Positions 49,560 to 58,673 of a DNA stretch of 64,000 nucleotides are shown one piece after another; position 1 is the stretch's first letter; each line of letters starts with the position of its first letter. The notes beneath the pieces were generated by a model. The model had not been told where the DNA came from. It saw only the letters and a list, made by a program, of their open reading frames with translations, and made no database searches. The stretch is taken from assembly GCA_002477955.1 (NCBI GenBank), contig DLLE01000052.1, forward strand, positions 10,752-74,751, in the 5' to 3' direction. Source of the DNA: Treponema sp. UBA7570. GTDB taxonomy: Bacteria; Spirochaetota; Spirochaetia; Treponematales; Treponemataceae. Made by a program: the position numbers and the translations under genes.

Positions 49560-49574
49560 GGGGGGGGGGGGGGG
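49560..49574. repeat. homopolymeric tract of 15 G
   Basis: Fifteen consecutive G on the plus strand (C on the coding strand of the WD40/barrel gene), about 30 bases before that gene's ATG. In this AT-rich genome a tract this long is highly unstable. Exact length in the cell is not certain from one assembly. Confidence 0.9.
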
Positions 49575-49580
49575 TTTTTC

Positions 49581-49610
49581 TTTATAAATCCTTTTCGGCA
49601 GATTTAGTAA
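49581..49610 (-). promoter_or_regulatory. candidate promoter next to the G tract
   Basis: On the minus strand, TTACTA (49605-49610) and TATAAA (49581-49586) with an 18-bp spacer. Transcription would begin about 7 bases later, at or just before the C tract, so the tract would form the first bases of the mRNA. A second weaker -10 (TAAAAC, 49548-49553) lies on the other side. Confidence 0.5.
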
Positions 49611-49655
49611 AAAACTTTAATATTTTTTTGCCTGTCAAACAAACTTTATTTGTGG

Positions 49656-49661
49656 TATATT
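49656..49661 (+). promoter_or_regulatory. -10 box of purN, six bases from the ATG
   Basis: TATATT (49656-49661) is followed by T6 and the purN ATG at 49668. A convincing -35 is missing (TGTCAA at 49633-49638 is weak). No ribosome binding site is present, consistent with leaderless initiation. Confidence 0.5.
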
Positions 49662-49667
49662 TTTTTT

Positions 49668-50306
49668 ATGAAAGAAAAAATAAAAATTGCAGTTCTTGTA
49701 AGCGGAGGCGGAACAAACCTTCAGGCTTTGATTGATTACGAAAAAAACACAGAAAATTGTCCTTATCAGATTGAAATTGTAATTGCGGATACAAAAAAAG
49801 CGTATGCGCTCGAAAGGGCTCAGAACGCAGGAATAAAGACAAAAATCGTTTCTCCATTTGCTGTTTTGGGTGAGCAAAAGGCAAAAACCGTCAGCAAGGA
49901 AGAAAAACGCATTGCCGTTTCTGACGCTGCGTTAAATGCCGCAAAAGAGTCTGGTTGCGACGCCATCGTTCTTGCAGGCTGGCTTACAGTTTTGAGCGGA
50001 AAAATTATTCAGGAATATTCAGGAAAAATCGTAAACTTGCATCCGGCTCTTCTTCCAAAATTTGGCGGAGTAGGAATGTGGGGACACAACGTCCACGAAG
50101 CGGTTCTTGCCGCTGGCGAAAAAGAATCCGGCTGTACTGTGCATCTTGTAGACAGCGGTTGTGATACTGGAAAAATCCTTGTTCAGAAAAAAGTGCCTGT
50201 CATGCCTGGCGACACTCCGGAAACTCTTTACGCGCGCATTGCCCCGCAAGAGCACCAGGCAATGGTCGAAGGCGTTTGTCAGCTGGCAGAAATGCTTTCA
50301 AAATAA
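49668..50306 (+). CDS. purN: phosphoribosylglycinamide formyltransferase
   Basis: Third step of purine synthesis: transfers formyl from 10-formyl-THF to GAR. 212 residues. GGGTNLQALIDY near 12, IVLAGWLTVLSGKI, NLHPALLP with catalytic Asn-His, GCTVHLVDSGCDTGKIL with the aspartate, and EHQAMVEGV near the end are intact. Start is the ATG at 49668 rather than the TTG at 49650, although it lacks a ribosome binding site. It is divergent from the barrel gene and converges with ompA. Confidence 0.94.
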   Translation: MKEKIKIAVLVSGGGTNLQALIDYEKNTENCPYQIEIVIADTKKAYALERAQNAGIKTKIVSPFAVLGEQKAKTVSKEEKRIAVSDAALNAAKESGCDAIVLAGWLTVLSGKIIQEYSGKIVNLHPALLPKFGGVGMWGHNVHEAVLAAGEKESGCTVHLVDSGCDTGKILVQKKVPVMPGDTPETLYARIAPQEHQAMVEGVCQLAEMLSK

Positions 50307-50328
50307 AAGCATGCTTGCCCTGCGAATT

Positions 50329-51654
50329 TTAATTTCGCTGGATATAAGTTGCTTTTGGTCTTGCAGTAATTATTACGCGGCGGTTTTGAGCCCTGCCTTC
50401 TGCTGTTTCGTTAGAAGCAACTGGCTGGGTGCCGCCGTATCCTCTGTAAGAGAAAATTGAACGGTCCAGACCGTTTTTTACGAGTTCGTCGATTATGGTC
50501 TGGGTTCGCTCAATGCTAAGTTTCATCTGTCCCTGCGGCTTGTTTACATCGGCAGTGTGCCCTTCAATCAAAATTGTATAGGCGTTGTCAGAATTCAATT
50601 TTTTGAGGCTTTCGGCAAGTTTCTTAACTTTCTGCACTTCGCCGTCCAGAAGCTTTGGACTGTCGGCAACAAATTTCAAATCATAAAGAATCTGAATTCC
50701 TCTCGCTGTGTCCTGAATTGAAGCCGCTTCTTCTTCGTTAAAAAGACGCTGTTTAATTTCGCGGAGGTCGGCATAGTATTGTTCAGTTTTTTGCAGAACA
50801 GCAATGTCTTTAACAAGATTTTTTTTGTCCAAAAGGATTACGATTTTTCCCTGCTTTAAAAGTTCAACATTTTCAGGAATACAAAGAATTTTTAAGGCGT
50901 CCCTTTTAGAAATAACAGGATCCGTGCGGAATCTTCCAAAAACTTTTCTTGCGTTTATGTAAAGCGGATCAAGTCCAATTCTCTGGGCGTAGACAGATTC
51001 GTCTTCCGTCCAGTCGTAGTGAACAAGCCCTTCTTTTTTTTCAATTTCCGGATCTTGAGTATTGCGCTCATAAATCAAGTTCATATCCTCGTCCCAAATT
51101 TTAGGGAAAAAGCACGGCATAATTTCGTCTTTTGTAAATTCACCTTGAACGTCAAGCTCGCCGCGGGCATCGATTATAATTCCTGTATAAACACGGCTTG
51201 GAATATTTTGCAACGGAGGCAGCGGTTTGTAGGCGGTTTTGTGCCGGATTAAAAGCGAAGAAATGTCGAGAGTGCTCAGGCTGCTGTCAATTTTTAAAAC
51301 CGAGGCAGAATTTACAAAAATGCCCGGACTTTTTTTAGAACCGTCTACAATATTCCCAACTTGTTCGAGAGTAATTGTGTTGTCAAAAATAAGGTCTGCA
51401 AGCTGGGTCTTGTTGTCTACCAAAAGAGAAAGAAGCGGCTCTTTTACCAAATCCGGCAGTTCTGTTTTTATCCGGTTTACCGCGCTCATTTTTCCGGAAG
51501 GCATTGCAATATTGCTTTTTTCCAAGTCAAGATAAACTGAAGAACTAAAATTGTTTTTTGTCCAGTCAATTCTGCTTTTGCTTTCGAGGTCGCCGTTTTG
51601 TGCAAAAACCATGCAGGCGCTAAAAAAAAACGTGAATAAAAAAACTTTTTTCAA
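50329..51654 (-). CDS. OmpA-family protein
   Basis: A 441-residue exported protein with C-terminal OmpA peptidoglycan-binding domain (about 320-435: AYTILIEGHTADVNKPQG, KLSIERTQTIIDELVKNGL, RAQNRRVIITA). N-terminal part is a beta-rich uncharacterised region of about 250 residues. I set the start at the TTG (51654), which has GGAG eight bases upstream and begins a clear signal peptide (KKVFLFTFFFSACMVFAQ). The frame is open to 51777, but that extension would be translated from repeat A3. Anchors the envelope to peptidoglycan, inferred. Confidence 0.85.
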   Translation of the reverse strand: MKKVFLFTFFFSACMVFAQNGDLESKSRIDWTKNNFSSSVYLDLEKSNIAMPSGKMSAVNRIKTELPDLVKEPLLSLLVDNKTQLADLIFDNTITLEQVGNIVDGSKKSPGIFVNSASVLKIDSSLSTLDISSLLIRHKTAYKPLPPLQNIPSRVYTGIIIDARGELDVQGEFTKDEIMPCFFPKIWDEDMNLIYERNTQDPEIEKKEGLVHYDWTEDESVYAQRIGLDPLYINARKVFGRFRTDPVISKRDALKILCIPENVELLKQGKIVILLDKKNLVKDIAVLQKTEQYYADLREIKQRLFNEEEAASIQDTARGIQILYDLKFVADSPKLLDGEVQKVKKLAESLKKLNSDNAYTILIEGHTADVNKPQGQMKLSIERTQTIIDELVKNGLDRSIFSYRGYGGTQPVASNETAEGRAQNRRVIITARPKATYIQRN

Positions 51655-51685
51655 TTTAATCTCCAAAAGACTGTCTTTTTTTGTA

Positions 51686-51793
51686 CGGGGCCATTTTTGC
51701 TTCGCAAAAACCGGGCTATCCAGGGCTACGGCATTCGCCTCCGACCAAACGCAGGCGTTTGTTTTCGCTGCTCTCACCCTTCCTATCCCTTGT
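51686..51793. repeat. clover-like structured repeat, family A copy 3 (inverted)
   Basis: Inverted relative to A1 and A2. Tail hairpin ATTTTTGC-TTC-GCAAAAA (about 51692-51710), CCGGGCTATCC, outer stem AGGG (51722-51725) with CCCT (51777-51780). Inside are GGC-ATTC-GCC (51730-51739) and CAAACGC-AG-GCGTTTG (51746-51761). TCCTATCCCT at the end corresponds to the AGGGATAG of A1. Inner hairpins differ in sequence from A1 and A2. Sits between ompA and the transglycosylase gene. Confidence 0.65.
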
Positions 51794-51812
51794 CCTCATT
51801 TTCGGCATTTTT

Positions 51813-52946
51813 TTATCTTATATAAAGAATTTTACCTTCAGAAAGAATATCTCCGTCTTTTAATCCGTTTATTTTCTGGAGATTTAAAACGCTTGTTCCG
51901 TATTTTTTAGAAATAGACCAAAGAGTTTCTCCCTTTTTTACAATATGCCTTGCTGAATAATTGTTTTTATTTTCCGCAAAAATTTCATTCAAGGCAATTT
52001 TTACGCTTTCTTTCATTCCATCAGGAAGCCGAAGCTGATATTTTTGGTCTGGAGGCGTGCAGTTTTGCAGAAGGGCAGGATTCAGTTTTTTTAAAATCGA
52101 AGGCTCCATCTTTAATTCGGAAGAAAGCCTGTCCAGGTTTATCTGTTTTTCTGTGGTCAAAAAGTCAAATTCTGCGTATCTTTTAGAAGATGTAATTTCT
52201 GGCAAAGACATTCCATATTTTTTTTCGTTTGTCGCAAGAATGCAGATTGCAAGAAGTTTTGGCACATATTGAACGCTTTGGTCGCGCAAAAGTCCTTTTT
52301 CCGAAATATACCAAAAATCTTTTTTTTCGCTTTTGCTCAAAATTTTCTTCATTGCGCCGGCTCCGCAGTTGTAAGCGGCAATTGCAAGCGGCCAGTCCCT
52401 AAACTGCCTGTAATTTTCTTCGAGTTTTTTTAAGGCGGCGTCTGTGCTCAGCCAAGGATCGTAACGCTCGTCAATGTATTCATTCTTTTTTAAAAGTCCA
52501 GCAATCGAGTTGTCCATAAACTGCCAGAGTCCGCGTGCTCCGCTTTTGCTTACGGCAAGAGGCTTGTATTCGCTTTCTACGACCGGAAGATATTCCAGGG
52601 CAGCAGGCAGGTTCTTTCTTTTTAGTTCCTGACGCACGTAGAGTCGGTAAAGCTCCCCGTTGTCTAAAATCTCAGAAAGCTGCCGTTTTCCAAAAGGTTT
52701 TGTGTATTGCTCAATGTATTTTTTTATCTGTTTTTTTGCATAAGGCGAATCAGGAATTTGTATTCCGCCGGCCTGCTTTTCGTCAAACGAAAATTCCTGC
52801 GGCTCTTGTGTCTTTAAAATCTCTAAAAATTCTTCTGGAGTAATTTTTTCAAGAAAATCACAGGCCTTTACAGAATTTTGGTTTTTTAAAAAGACAAAAA
52901 AAGGCAGGATTGCAAAAATGACTTTTATTCTACAGTTTTTCACCAT
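51813..52946 (-). CDS. lytic murein transglycosylase with LysM domain (MltD-like)
   Basis: Cleaves glycan strands between MurNAc and GlcNAc, forming 1,6-anhydro ends. The 377-residue precursor has a hydrophobic N-terminus (about 8-22). The SLT domain has catalytic glutamate in LPVVESEYKPLAVSKSGARG and follow-on GLWQFM and IAAYNCGAGAMKKIL. A C-terminal LysM (HIVKKGETLWSISKKYGTSV) binds glycan. Its ATG is inside the preceding lipoprotein gene, overlapping by 17 bases. Confidence 0.93.
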   Translation of the reverse strand: MVKNCRIKVIFAILPFFVFLKNQNSVKACDFLEKITPEEFLEILKTQEPQEFSFDEKQAGGIQIPDSPYAKKQIKKYIEQYTKPFGKRQLSEILDNGELYRLYVRQELKRKNLPAALEYLPVVESEYKPLAVSKSGARGLWQFMDNSIAGLLKKNEYIDERYDPWLSTDAALKKLEENYRQFRDWPLAIAAYNCGAGAMKKILSKSEKKDFWYISEKGLLRDQSVQYVPKLLAICILATNEKKYGMSLPEITSSKRYAEFDFLTTEKQINLDRLSSELKMEPSILKKLNPALLQNCTPPDQKYQLRLPDGMKESVKIALNEIFAENKNNYSARHIVKKGETLWSISKKYGTSVLNLQKINGLKDGDILSEGKILYIR

Positions 52947-53967
52947 AGTAAATTCCGGCCCATTCCCAGCGTCCGTGAATTTCCGGGTCTACAGGAAAAT
53001 TCACCTTTCTAAAATACAGGTACCAGACAGGCATGTAAGGGCTCCAACCTGTTGTTCTCAAATAAGCCTCGTTTGGATTTGAAGACTCATCGAGTTTTTC
53101 GTTGTAGCGGATTCTTTGTCCGACCATAAAACCTTTCATCGAGAAATTTTCAAGCGCGTTCGCATCTGTTTCGCTTGATTTCCAGGACATTGCAAAGAAA
53201 TTTACTTTTGAGCGATATTTGTCGAGAGAACGCCAGTCGTAGCGTCTTATTGCGGTTTTGACAGCTTTTTCCAAAGCGTCGAGGGATTCAAATGTCCAGT
53301 CCTTTGTCGAATTTGAAAAATCGACCATTTTTCTGGCATTTGAATAAGCGTCTGGAATTCCAGGAATCTGGATTGTCGAAGCGTCAGGCTGTTTTAAAAA
53401 TAGCGAGTAGGATTTTAGCGCCTGATTGTATTCGCCTTCTTTTTCGTACTCAAGCGCAAGCCGTACATACATTTCTGTAATGCTCACAAGCGAAGGAAAA
53501 CGGCTTACAAGCTGGTTAAAATACGAAATTTTATTTGTGGAATCTGTGCTGATTTGAATTAAATGCTGCAGGCAGATAAAGTGAACTGACTTTCCCTGAA
53601 CAAGAAGATCCGGATAATTTTTAAGTATCCGGTTAAAGTAATATTCTGCGACAGGTTCTGCTCCGTTTTCAAGGTAGCTTGAAGCAACCATCAAAAGCCA
53701 ATATGCGTTGTAAATGTCTTTCGGATTTTTTTCTACCCAGTCCGTCAAAAACAAAATCATTTCGCTTGAATTTTTTGAAGAATAAAGCGAATTCGCAATT
53801 CTATTTATTACCGCATATCTGGTTTGTGCCGAAAGATTTTTTTCATTTAGAAGAAGGTTTAACTGGACAAGATTTTCATTTTTTTTCTTAGATGAACATG
53901 AAAAATTAGAAAAAAACAAAGGCGCCGCAAGACACAAAAACACAAAAAATCTCAAGTTTATCTTCAT
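52930..53967 (-). CDS. uncharacterised lipoprotein with TPR-like helices
   Basis: 345 residues; signal with NFSCSS lipobox (cysteine about 24). The middle (about 40-235) is helical repeats like a tetratricopeptide array (AEYYFNRILKNYPD, YNQALKSYSLFLKQPD). The C-terminus (about 270-345) has aromatic, beta-rich elements around YLRTTGWSPYMPVWYLYF. It overlaps the transglycosylase by 17 bases, suggesting that both act on the wall. Function not recognised. Confidence 0.7.
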   Translation of the reverse strand: MKINLRFFVFLCLAAPLFFSNFSCSSKKKNENLVQLNLLLNEKNLSAQTRYAVINRIANSLYSSKNSSEMILFLTDWVEKNPKDIYNAYWLLMVASSYLENGAEPVAEYYFNRILKNYPDLLVQGKSVHFICLQHLIQISTDSTNKISYFNQLVSRFPSLVSITEMYVRLALEYEKEGEYNQALKSYSLFLKQPDASTIQIPGIPDAYSNARKMVDFSNSTKDWTFESLDALEKAVKTAIRRYDWRSLDKYRSKVNFFAMSWKSSETDANALENFSMKGFMVGQRIRYNEKLDESSNPNEAYLRTTGWSPYMPVWYLYFRKVNFPVDPEIHGRWEWAGIYYGEKL

Positions 53968-53974
53968 ATTTAAA

Positions 53975-54002
53975 GATTAACAAAGTGCTTTCTTATTGGC
54001 AA
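53975..54002 (-). promoter_or_regulatory. candidate promoter of the lipoprotein-mltD pair
   Basis: On the minus strand, TTGCCA (53997-54002) and TTAATC (53975-53980), 16-bp spacer; the ATG follows after seven bases with no ribosome binding site. The -10 is weak. Confidence 0.4.
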
Positions 54003-54060
54003 GAGGGCGAAACTTGTTGTATTCTATTAGCTAGAGTTAATATCTGAATTTGGGGCAAAA

Positions 54061-54657
54061 ATGAAAAAACTGGCAGCGACAACATTGAATATTATTCTGG
54101 CTCTCGGCGTTGTTTGTATTTTGGCAGGAATTCTTCTGTTTCCGCGTCTTGCAAGTCATTTTAATGCTCATGTCGAAACCTGGACCGTTATTCTTACTGT
54201 TGCCGGAGCGCTTGTTTTTTATTTTTCTCTAGTAAAATACAGTTCGGCCTTAGTTTTTTTTCTTGGACTTTACGCTCTTCTTGCCGGTTTTTTGTTTATG
54301 ATTATTGGTTCCGGACTTGTTCCGTTTGGAATCGAAGGTCTTTGGCCGGTTTCAATAATTCTTGCAGGCTTTAGCGTTCTTTTTACAGGAATTACAAAAG
54401 ACAGGCGTATTCGTGTTTCTTACCTTTTTCCGTCTATTTTTTTAATCGGAATGGGTTTTTACTTTTTGCTTTTTTCTCTCAATTTGATTTCGATGGGTTT
54501 TAGAAAGTGGATTTCGATTTTCTGGCCTCTGTTTCCAGTTTTTCTTGGAATCTGCCTCATAATTCTGTTTTTAATTCAGCAGAATCCGGCCGCGCACTTT
54601 CCTTACGACAAAAGCGAAAGCCTTGAAAATGATTTTGAAGAGGATGCAAAGGAATGA
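54061..54657 (+). CDS. uncharacterised six-helix membrane protein
   Basis: 198 residues with six hydrophobic segments and a charged C-terminal tail (LENDFEEDAKE). The pattern of paired helices, each followed by short loops with FWPLFPVFLG or LWPVSIILAG, resembles the LiaI/LiaF-like or DUF5668 type repeated membrane unit. It overlaps the following TPR lipoprotein gene by 4 bases. GGGGC is the likely ribosome binding site. Function unknown. Confidence 0.65.
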   Translation: MKKLAATTLNIILALGVVCILAGILLFPRLASHFNAHVETWTVILTVAGALVFYFSLVKYSSALVFFLGLYALLAGFLFMIIGSGLVPFGIEGLWPVSIILAGFSVLFTGITKDRRIRVSYLFPSIFLIGMGFYFLLFSLNLISMGFRKWISIFWPLFPVFLGICLIILFLIQQNPAAHFPYDKSESLENDFEEDAKE

Positions 54658-56390
54658 AGCCGGTCTTTTACATAACCTTTGTTTTTTCTCTTGCATTTTT
54701 TTCCTGCGGTTCAAGTCCAAAAAATGAATTGCAGGCGGAAAATCATTTGGAAGGGCAGTACAGCGCGCAGCTCTCGGAATCAGTTTCGATAGCGCTTCCT
54801 CCAAAAAAAGAAAAAAAATTTTTTTCAGGAATTCCAGAAGAAGCGGTCAATGCTGTTGAGAACGGCTCTCCAGAATCTATAAACCTTGCATATTCGATTT
54901 TGCGGAAAAATGCAGAATTCTATACCGAAAACGAAAAAATTCTTTTAAACACAGCATATTCTTTTATGACGATTTTGTGGCAGCAGGAAAAAGTGAATTT
55001 TCAGCCGTTTGAAGGCTTGCCGCCAAATCCTTACACCGGCGCAATTGAATCTGCAAAGCGCGGAATTTACGATGAAAGCACTGGAAGTTCCGATTTTTTG
55101 ACACTGGTTCTTCCTTCTTTAGTTCTCGTAACTTCCGAAAATAGAAAAGATTATTATCCGCTTGCACAAGAATCTCTTTCTTTGGCATTAAAAGAAAATC
55201 CAGAAAGCGTTGTTGCTAATTTTTTGCAGGGCTTGCTTTTGCTCAGACAGAATGATTTTGAAAACGCTTTAGTTTTTTTTGAGAAAGCTTTTGATTCTTC
55301 TCCACAAACAATAGAGACTTGCTATGCTTTGGCTGACTGCAATTTTAAGCTAAAAAATTACTCAAAATCTTACGAACTTGCAAAATCAATTCTCGAAAAA
55401 AATCAGTTTTATTCTCCGGCGCTAAAACTTTGCGCAGAAAATGCTTTTGCGCTTGGCGCCCTTGAAGAAAGCGAGCTTTATGTTGGACGGGTTTTGCAGC
55501 AGGAACCGGAAAATTCTTATTTTGTTTTGTTCAGGGCGAAAATTCTTGCGGAAAAAGGCGATTATATTCGCTCTGCTTCCTTGCTTGATGTTTATGCGCT
55601 TACAAATTCCGACAGCCGGGAATATCTTGTTTTGCGCGCAAAAGTTCAAAAAGACTGGAATAAAAATATGACGGCGGCCTGCGCGACAATCGAAAAAGCG
55701 CTTTCTCTTTATCCTGACGATACAGAAATTCTTCTTACTGCGGCAAGCCTTGCCGGGGAAACTGGTTCAAAAATAAATGGAAAAACCGCTGGCGAACTTG
55801 CAGAAAAGGTTCTTTTGACGGACAGCACGAACATCGAGGCTATGAAAATTCAGGTGAATGATTTTGTAAGCCGGAAAAAATGGAACGAAGCTTACAAAAC
55901 AAGTTCTGCCCTTATAAAAATAAAAGACATTCCTGCAGAATGCATTTTTACTCACATTGATGTCTGTCTTGCGTCTGGCAAAAACAGCGAAGCGTGGGAC
56001 ATTATTTCTTCGCTTTACGAAAAAAATCCAAAAAACGAAGCGGTCTTGCAAAATTATATAAAAGTTCTTGTTGCTACCGACAGGCGTTCTGAGGCTTCTC
56101 AGCTTATTGAACAGAATCTTTCCGGGGCATCTTCAAAAATGAAAAGTTTCTTCTATTACGAGCGAAGCTTTTTGCAGAAAAATGAAAATGCGGTTATGGT
56201 GGATTTGCGTTCGAGCCTTACAGCAAACCCACGCAACAAGGATGCGCTTTTTCGTCTGTATCAAATTTATTTTAACAAAAAAGAATATCGAAAGGCTCAG
56301 TATTATTTAAAACAAGTAGTTGCAATTTCTCCGGCAGATGAGAGCCTTTTGCTGTTAAATGCAGAGCTTGAAACGCTTCTGTCCAAATAG
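54654..56390 (+). CDS. TPR lipoprotein
   Basis: 578 residues, signal with LAFFSC lipobox (cysteine about 18), then about ten tetratricopeptide-like repeats over residues 75-575 (NFLQGLLLLRQNDFENALVF, shown in part; EESELYVGRVLQQEPENSYF; KEYRKAQYYLKQVVAISP). A structural scaffold in the envelope. Translationally coupled to the preceding membrane protein (ATGA overlap), suggesting joint function; partner unknown. Confidence 0.8.
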   Translation: MKPVFYITFVFSLAFFSCGSSPKNELQAENHLEGQYSAQLSESVSIALPPKKEKKFFSGIPEEAVNAVENGSPESINLAYSILRKNAEFYTENEKILLNTAYSFMTILWQQEKVNFQPFEGLPPNPYTGAIESAKRGIYDESTGSSDFLTLVLPSLVLVTSENRKDYYPLAQESLSLALKENPESVVANFLQGLLLLRQNDFENALVFFEKAFDSSPQTIETCYALADCNFKLKNYSKSYELAKSILEKNQFYSPALKLCAENAFALGALEESELYVGRVLQQEPENSYFVLFRAKILAEKGDYIRSASLLDVYALTNSDSREYLVLRAKVQKDWNKNMTAACATIEKALSLYPDDTEILLTAASLAGETGSKINGKTAGELAEKVLLTDSTNIEAMKIQVNDFVSRKKWNEAYKTSSALIKIKDIPAECIFTHIDVCLASGKNSEAWDIISSLYEKNPKNEAVLQNYIKVLVATDRRSEASQLIEQNLSGASSKMKSFFYYERSFLQKNENAVMVDLRSSLTANPRNKDALFRLYQIYFNKKEYRKAQYYLKQVVAISPADESLLLLNAELETLLSK

Positions 56391-56474
56391 ACATCTTTAT
56401 TCTTGCCTTGCCACAATATTATCAAAATGTTATTCTTTTAAGGCTAAAAATTTAATAAAAAAGGAAGGGAAAAA

Positions 56475-56903
56475 ATGTCTTTTATACCTTTATTGCAGAA
56501 TGGTGCTCAGGGACAGGGCAACATGCTTATGTCTGTAGTTCCGTTTATTTTAATCATTGCAATTTTCTATTTCTTCATTATTCGTCCGCAGAATAAAAAA
56601 CAGAAGGAAACTGAAAAAATGATTAACGCCCTTAAAAAAGGCGACAAAGTTGTTACAATCGGTGGAATCCACGGAACTGTAAGCTCTACAAAAGAAAAAA
56701 CAGTTGTTGTAAAAGTTGATTCAAATACTCAGATTGAATTTTCACGCTCTGCAATTTCTGCAGTTGTTACAGAAAAAACAGTTGAAAAAGCTTCTTCTAA
56801 AAAAGCAAAGAAAGCTGAAGAAGTAAAAGCCGAAGAGCCAGCTGTTGAAGTAAAAGCAGAAGCTTCTGCAGAAGAAAATGCAGCAGAAGAAGAAAATAAA
56901 TAG
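56475..56903 (+). CDS. yajC: Sec translocase subunit YajC
   Basis: Accessory membrane protein of the SecDF complex, 142 residues. One membrane segment (about 17-36), then [17 protein letters not shown] and KKGDKVVTIGGIHGTVSS, typical of YajC. The C-terminal 45 residues are a low-complexity lysine/alanine/glutamate tail. Followed by secD in 21 bases, in the usual order. Confidence 0.95.
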   Translation: MSFIPLLQNGAQGQGNMLMSVVPFILIIAIFYFFIIRPQNKKQKETEKMINALKKGDKVVTIGGIHGTVSSTKEKTVVVKVDSNTQIEFSRSAISAVVTEKTVEKASSKKAKKAEEVKAEEPAVEVKAEASAEENAAEEENK

Positions 56904-56924
56904 TTTTCAGGGTGGAATTATTAA

Positions 56925-58673
56925 ATGAATAAACGTAGTCGTTTTATTCTTATTTTGGTTGTACTTGCCGTTTGCGCGCTTTTTTTAAGACCGTCGGTAA
57001 AATGGTATTTTGGTACACCAGATGAGATTCAGAAAGTGGCTTTGAGTTCACTTGAAAAAATCAAGGATGAATCAGAGAAAAAAGCAAGAGAGGAAGTTGC
57101 CCTTGTAAAACAAATGGCAAACAAAGATGCAAATGCTTCTTTGGACAAATCTTACTCTTACGTTGTAAAAGCAGCAAAAAAAGCATATAAAGCTGCTAAA
57201 AAAGATGTTCCTTCGGACATGAATCTTGCAGCAGTTCTCTCCGCATTTTCAAGTTCATCGGAATTGCAGTCGGTATTTGAAGATTATTACCGCTCGCTCT
57301 ATTTAAAAGCAAAACATAATTACAATTCGTCTGTAAAACTTGGTCTTGACCTTTCTGGCGGTATGAACATTATTGTAAAGGCAGACTTGGATGCGGCGCT
57401 TGCTAAGCAGAAAGAAACTTCTGAAGTTGGAAATCCAGATGCTTTTAAAGAACAGGCAATGACACAGGCTTTGGAGACACTTACATCTTCAATCGATAAA
57501 TTCGGTCTTACTTCTCCGGTTATCCGTCAGCAGGGTGAAGACAGAATTTATATCGAAATTCCAGGCCAGGCAGATGGTGAAAGCGTAAATTCTATTATTC
57601 AGGGCAAAGGAAGCTTGAATTTCCGCCTTGTTGATGAAAACGCAACAAATGCATTTGCCGCTTACTATGCTTCTGTTGGACCTGACGCCTTTAAGGCAGA
57701 CGGCTCTCTTGCAGACCCATCGGTAATTCCTTCAGACACTGAAGTTTTCGGCTATTATACAAAAGATTCTTATGGTCTTGACCAGAGAATTGGATACATT
57801 GCAGTTAAAAAACAGATTGCCCTCGATGGAAATCACGTAAAATCAGCTCAGGTAAGCCGCGACCAGACAACAGGACAGACAGAAGTAAACTTCTCTCTTG
57901 ATTCTGCAGGAGCAACAATTTTTGCTGACTTTACAGGCGCTCACGTAGGCGAACGTCTTGCAATCGTAAACGACAACAAAGTAAAATCTGCTGCTACGAT
58001 TCGCCAGGCTATTACTGGTGGAAACGTAAGTCTTTCTGGCGGTTTTAGTGTAGAAGAAGCCCAGAATATTCAGAAGGTTCTTCAGACTTCTTATCTTGAA
58101 GTTCCTTTAAAGATTGAAAGCCAGCAGGTTGTCGGCGCCTCTCTTGGAAAACAGGCAATCCATCAGGGAATGATGGCTTTGGCTCTTGGTCTTGCACTTG
58201 TGTTTATCTTTATGATTGTTTATTACATGGGTGCTGGTTTTTATGCAGTTATTGCACAGATTCTCAATATGTACATCATGTTCGCTGTGCTTTCAGCATT
58301 CAACCTTACACTTACACTTTCTTCTGTTGCCGGTATGATTCTTACAGTTGGTATGTCTGTTGACGCCAACGTAATTATTTTTGAACGCATAAAGGAAGAG
58401 CTTGCGCTTGGAAAGAGCCGTGCCGCAGCAATTGCTTCCGGTTTTGACAACGCATTCTGGGCAATTATGGACTCTAACATTACTACATTTATCGCCGCCC
58501 TGTTCTTGAGCCAGCTTGGTACTGGTTCGATCCAGGGATTTGCAGTTTCTCTTGCAATTGGTGTGTGTTCATCAGTATTTACAGCACTGGTAATTTCCCG
58601 CCTTATGTTTGACTTTAACACAGATGTAATCGGACAGAAAAAAATCAGTATCGGCTGGGGAGTTAAACAGTAA
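56925..58673 (+). CDS. secD: protein translocase subunit SecD
   Basis: Proton-driven export subunit, 582 residues. The first membrane segment is about 6-24, followed by a long periplasmic part with a lysine/alanine-rich inserted region (about 45-110), LGLDLSGGMNIIVKADLD and ADFTGAHVGERLAIV. Five C-terminal membrane segments contain TVGMSVDANVIIFERIKEE, the conserved D-N region involved in proton relay. Overlaps secF by one base. Confidence 0.96.
   Translation: MNKRSRFILILVVLAVCALFLRPSVKWYFGTPDEIQKVALSSLEKIKDESEKKAREEVALVKQMANKDANASLDKSYSYVVKAAKKAYKAAKKDVPSDMNLAAVLSAFSSSSELQSVFEDYYRSLYLKAKHNYNSSVKLGLDLSGGMNIIVKADLDAALAKQKETSEVGNPDAFKEQAMTQALETLTSSIDKFGLTSPVIRQQGEDRIYIEIPGQADGESVNSIIQGKGSLNFRLVDENATNAFAAYYASVGPDAFKADGSLADPSVIPSDTEVFGYYTKDSYGLDQRIGYIAVKKQIALDGNHVKSAQVSRDQTTGQTEVNFSLDSAGATIFADFTGAHVGERLAIVNDNKVKSAATIRQAITGGNVSLSGGFSVEEAQNIQKVLQTSYLEVPLKIESQQVVGASLGKQAIHQGMMALALGLALVFIFMIVYYMGAGFYAVIAQILNMYIMFAVLSAFNLTLTLSSVAGMILTVGMSVDANVIIFERIKEELALGKSRAAAIASGFDNAFWAIMDSNITTFIAALFLSQLGTGSIQGFAVSLAIGVCSSVFTALVISRLMFDFNTDVIGQKKISIGWGVKQ

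Noticed and set aside
49560..49574. G tract treated as a sequencing artefact
   Set aside because: Not dismissed: a tract of this length can be miscounted, but its position next to an envelope gene matches known treponemal phase-variable promoters, so it is kept as a finding with the length flagged as uncertain.
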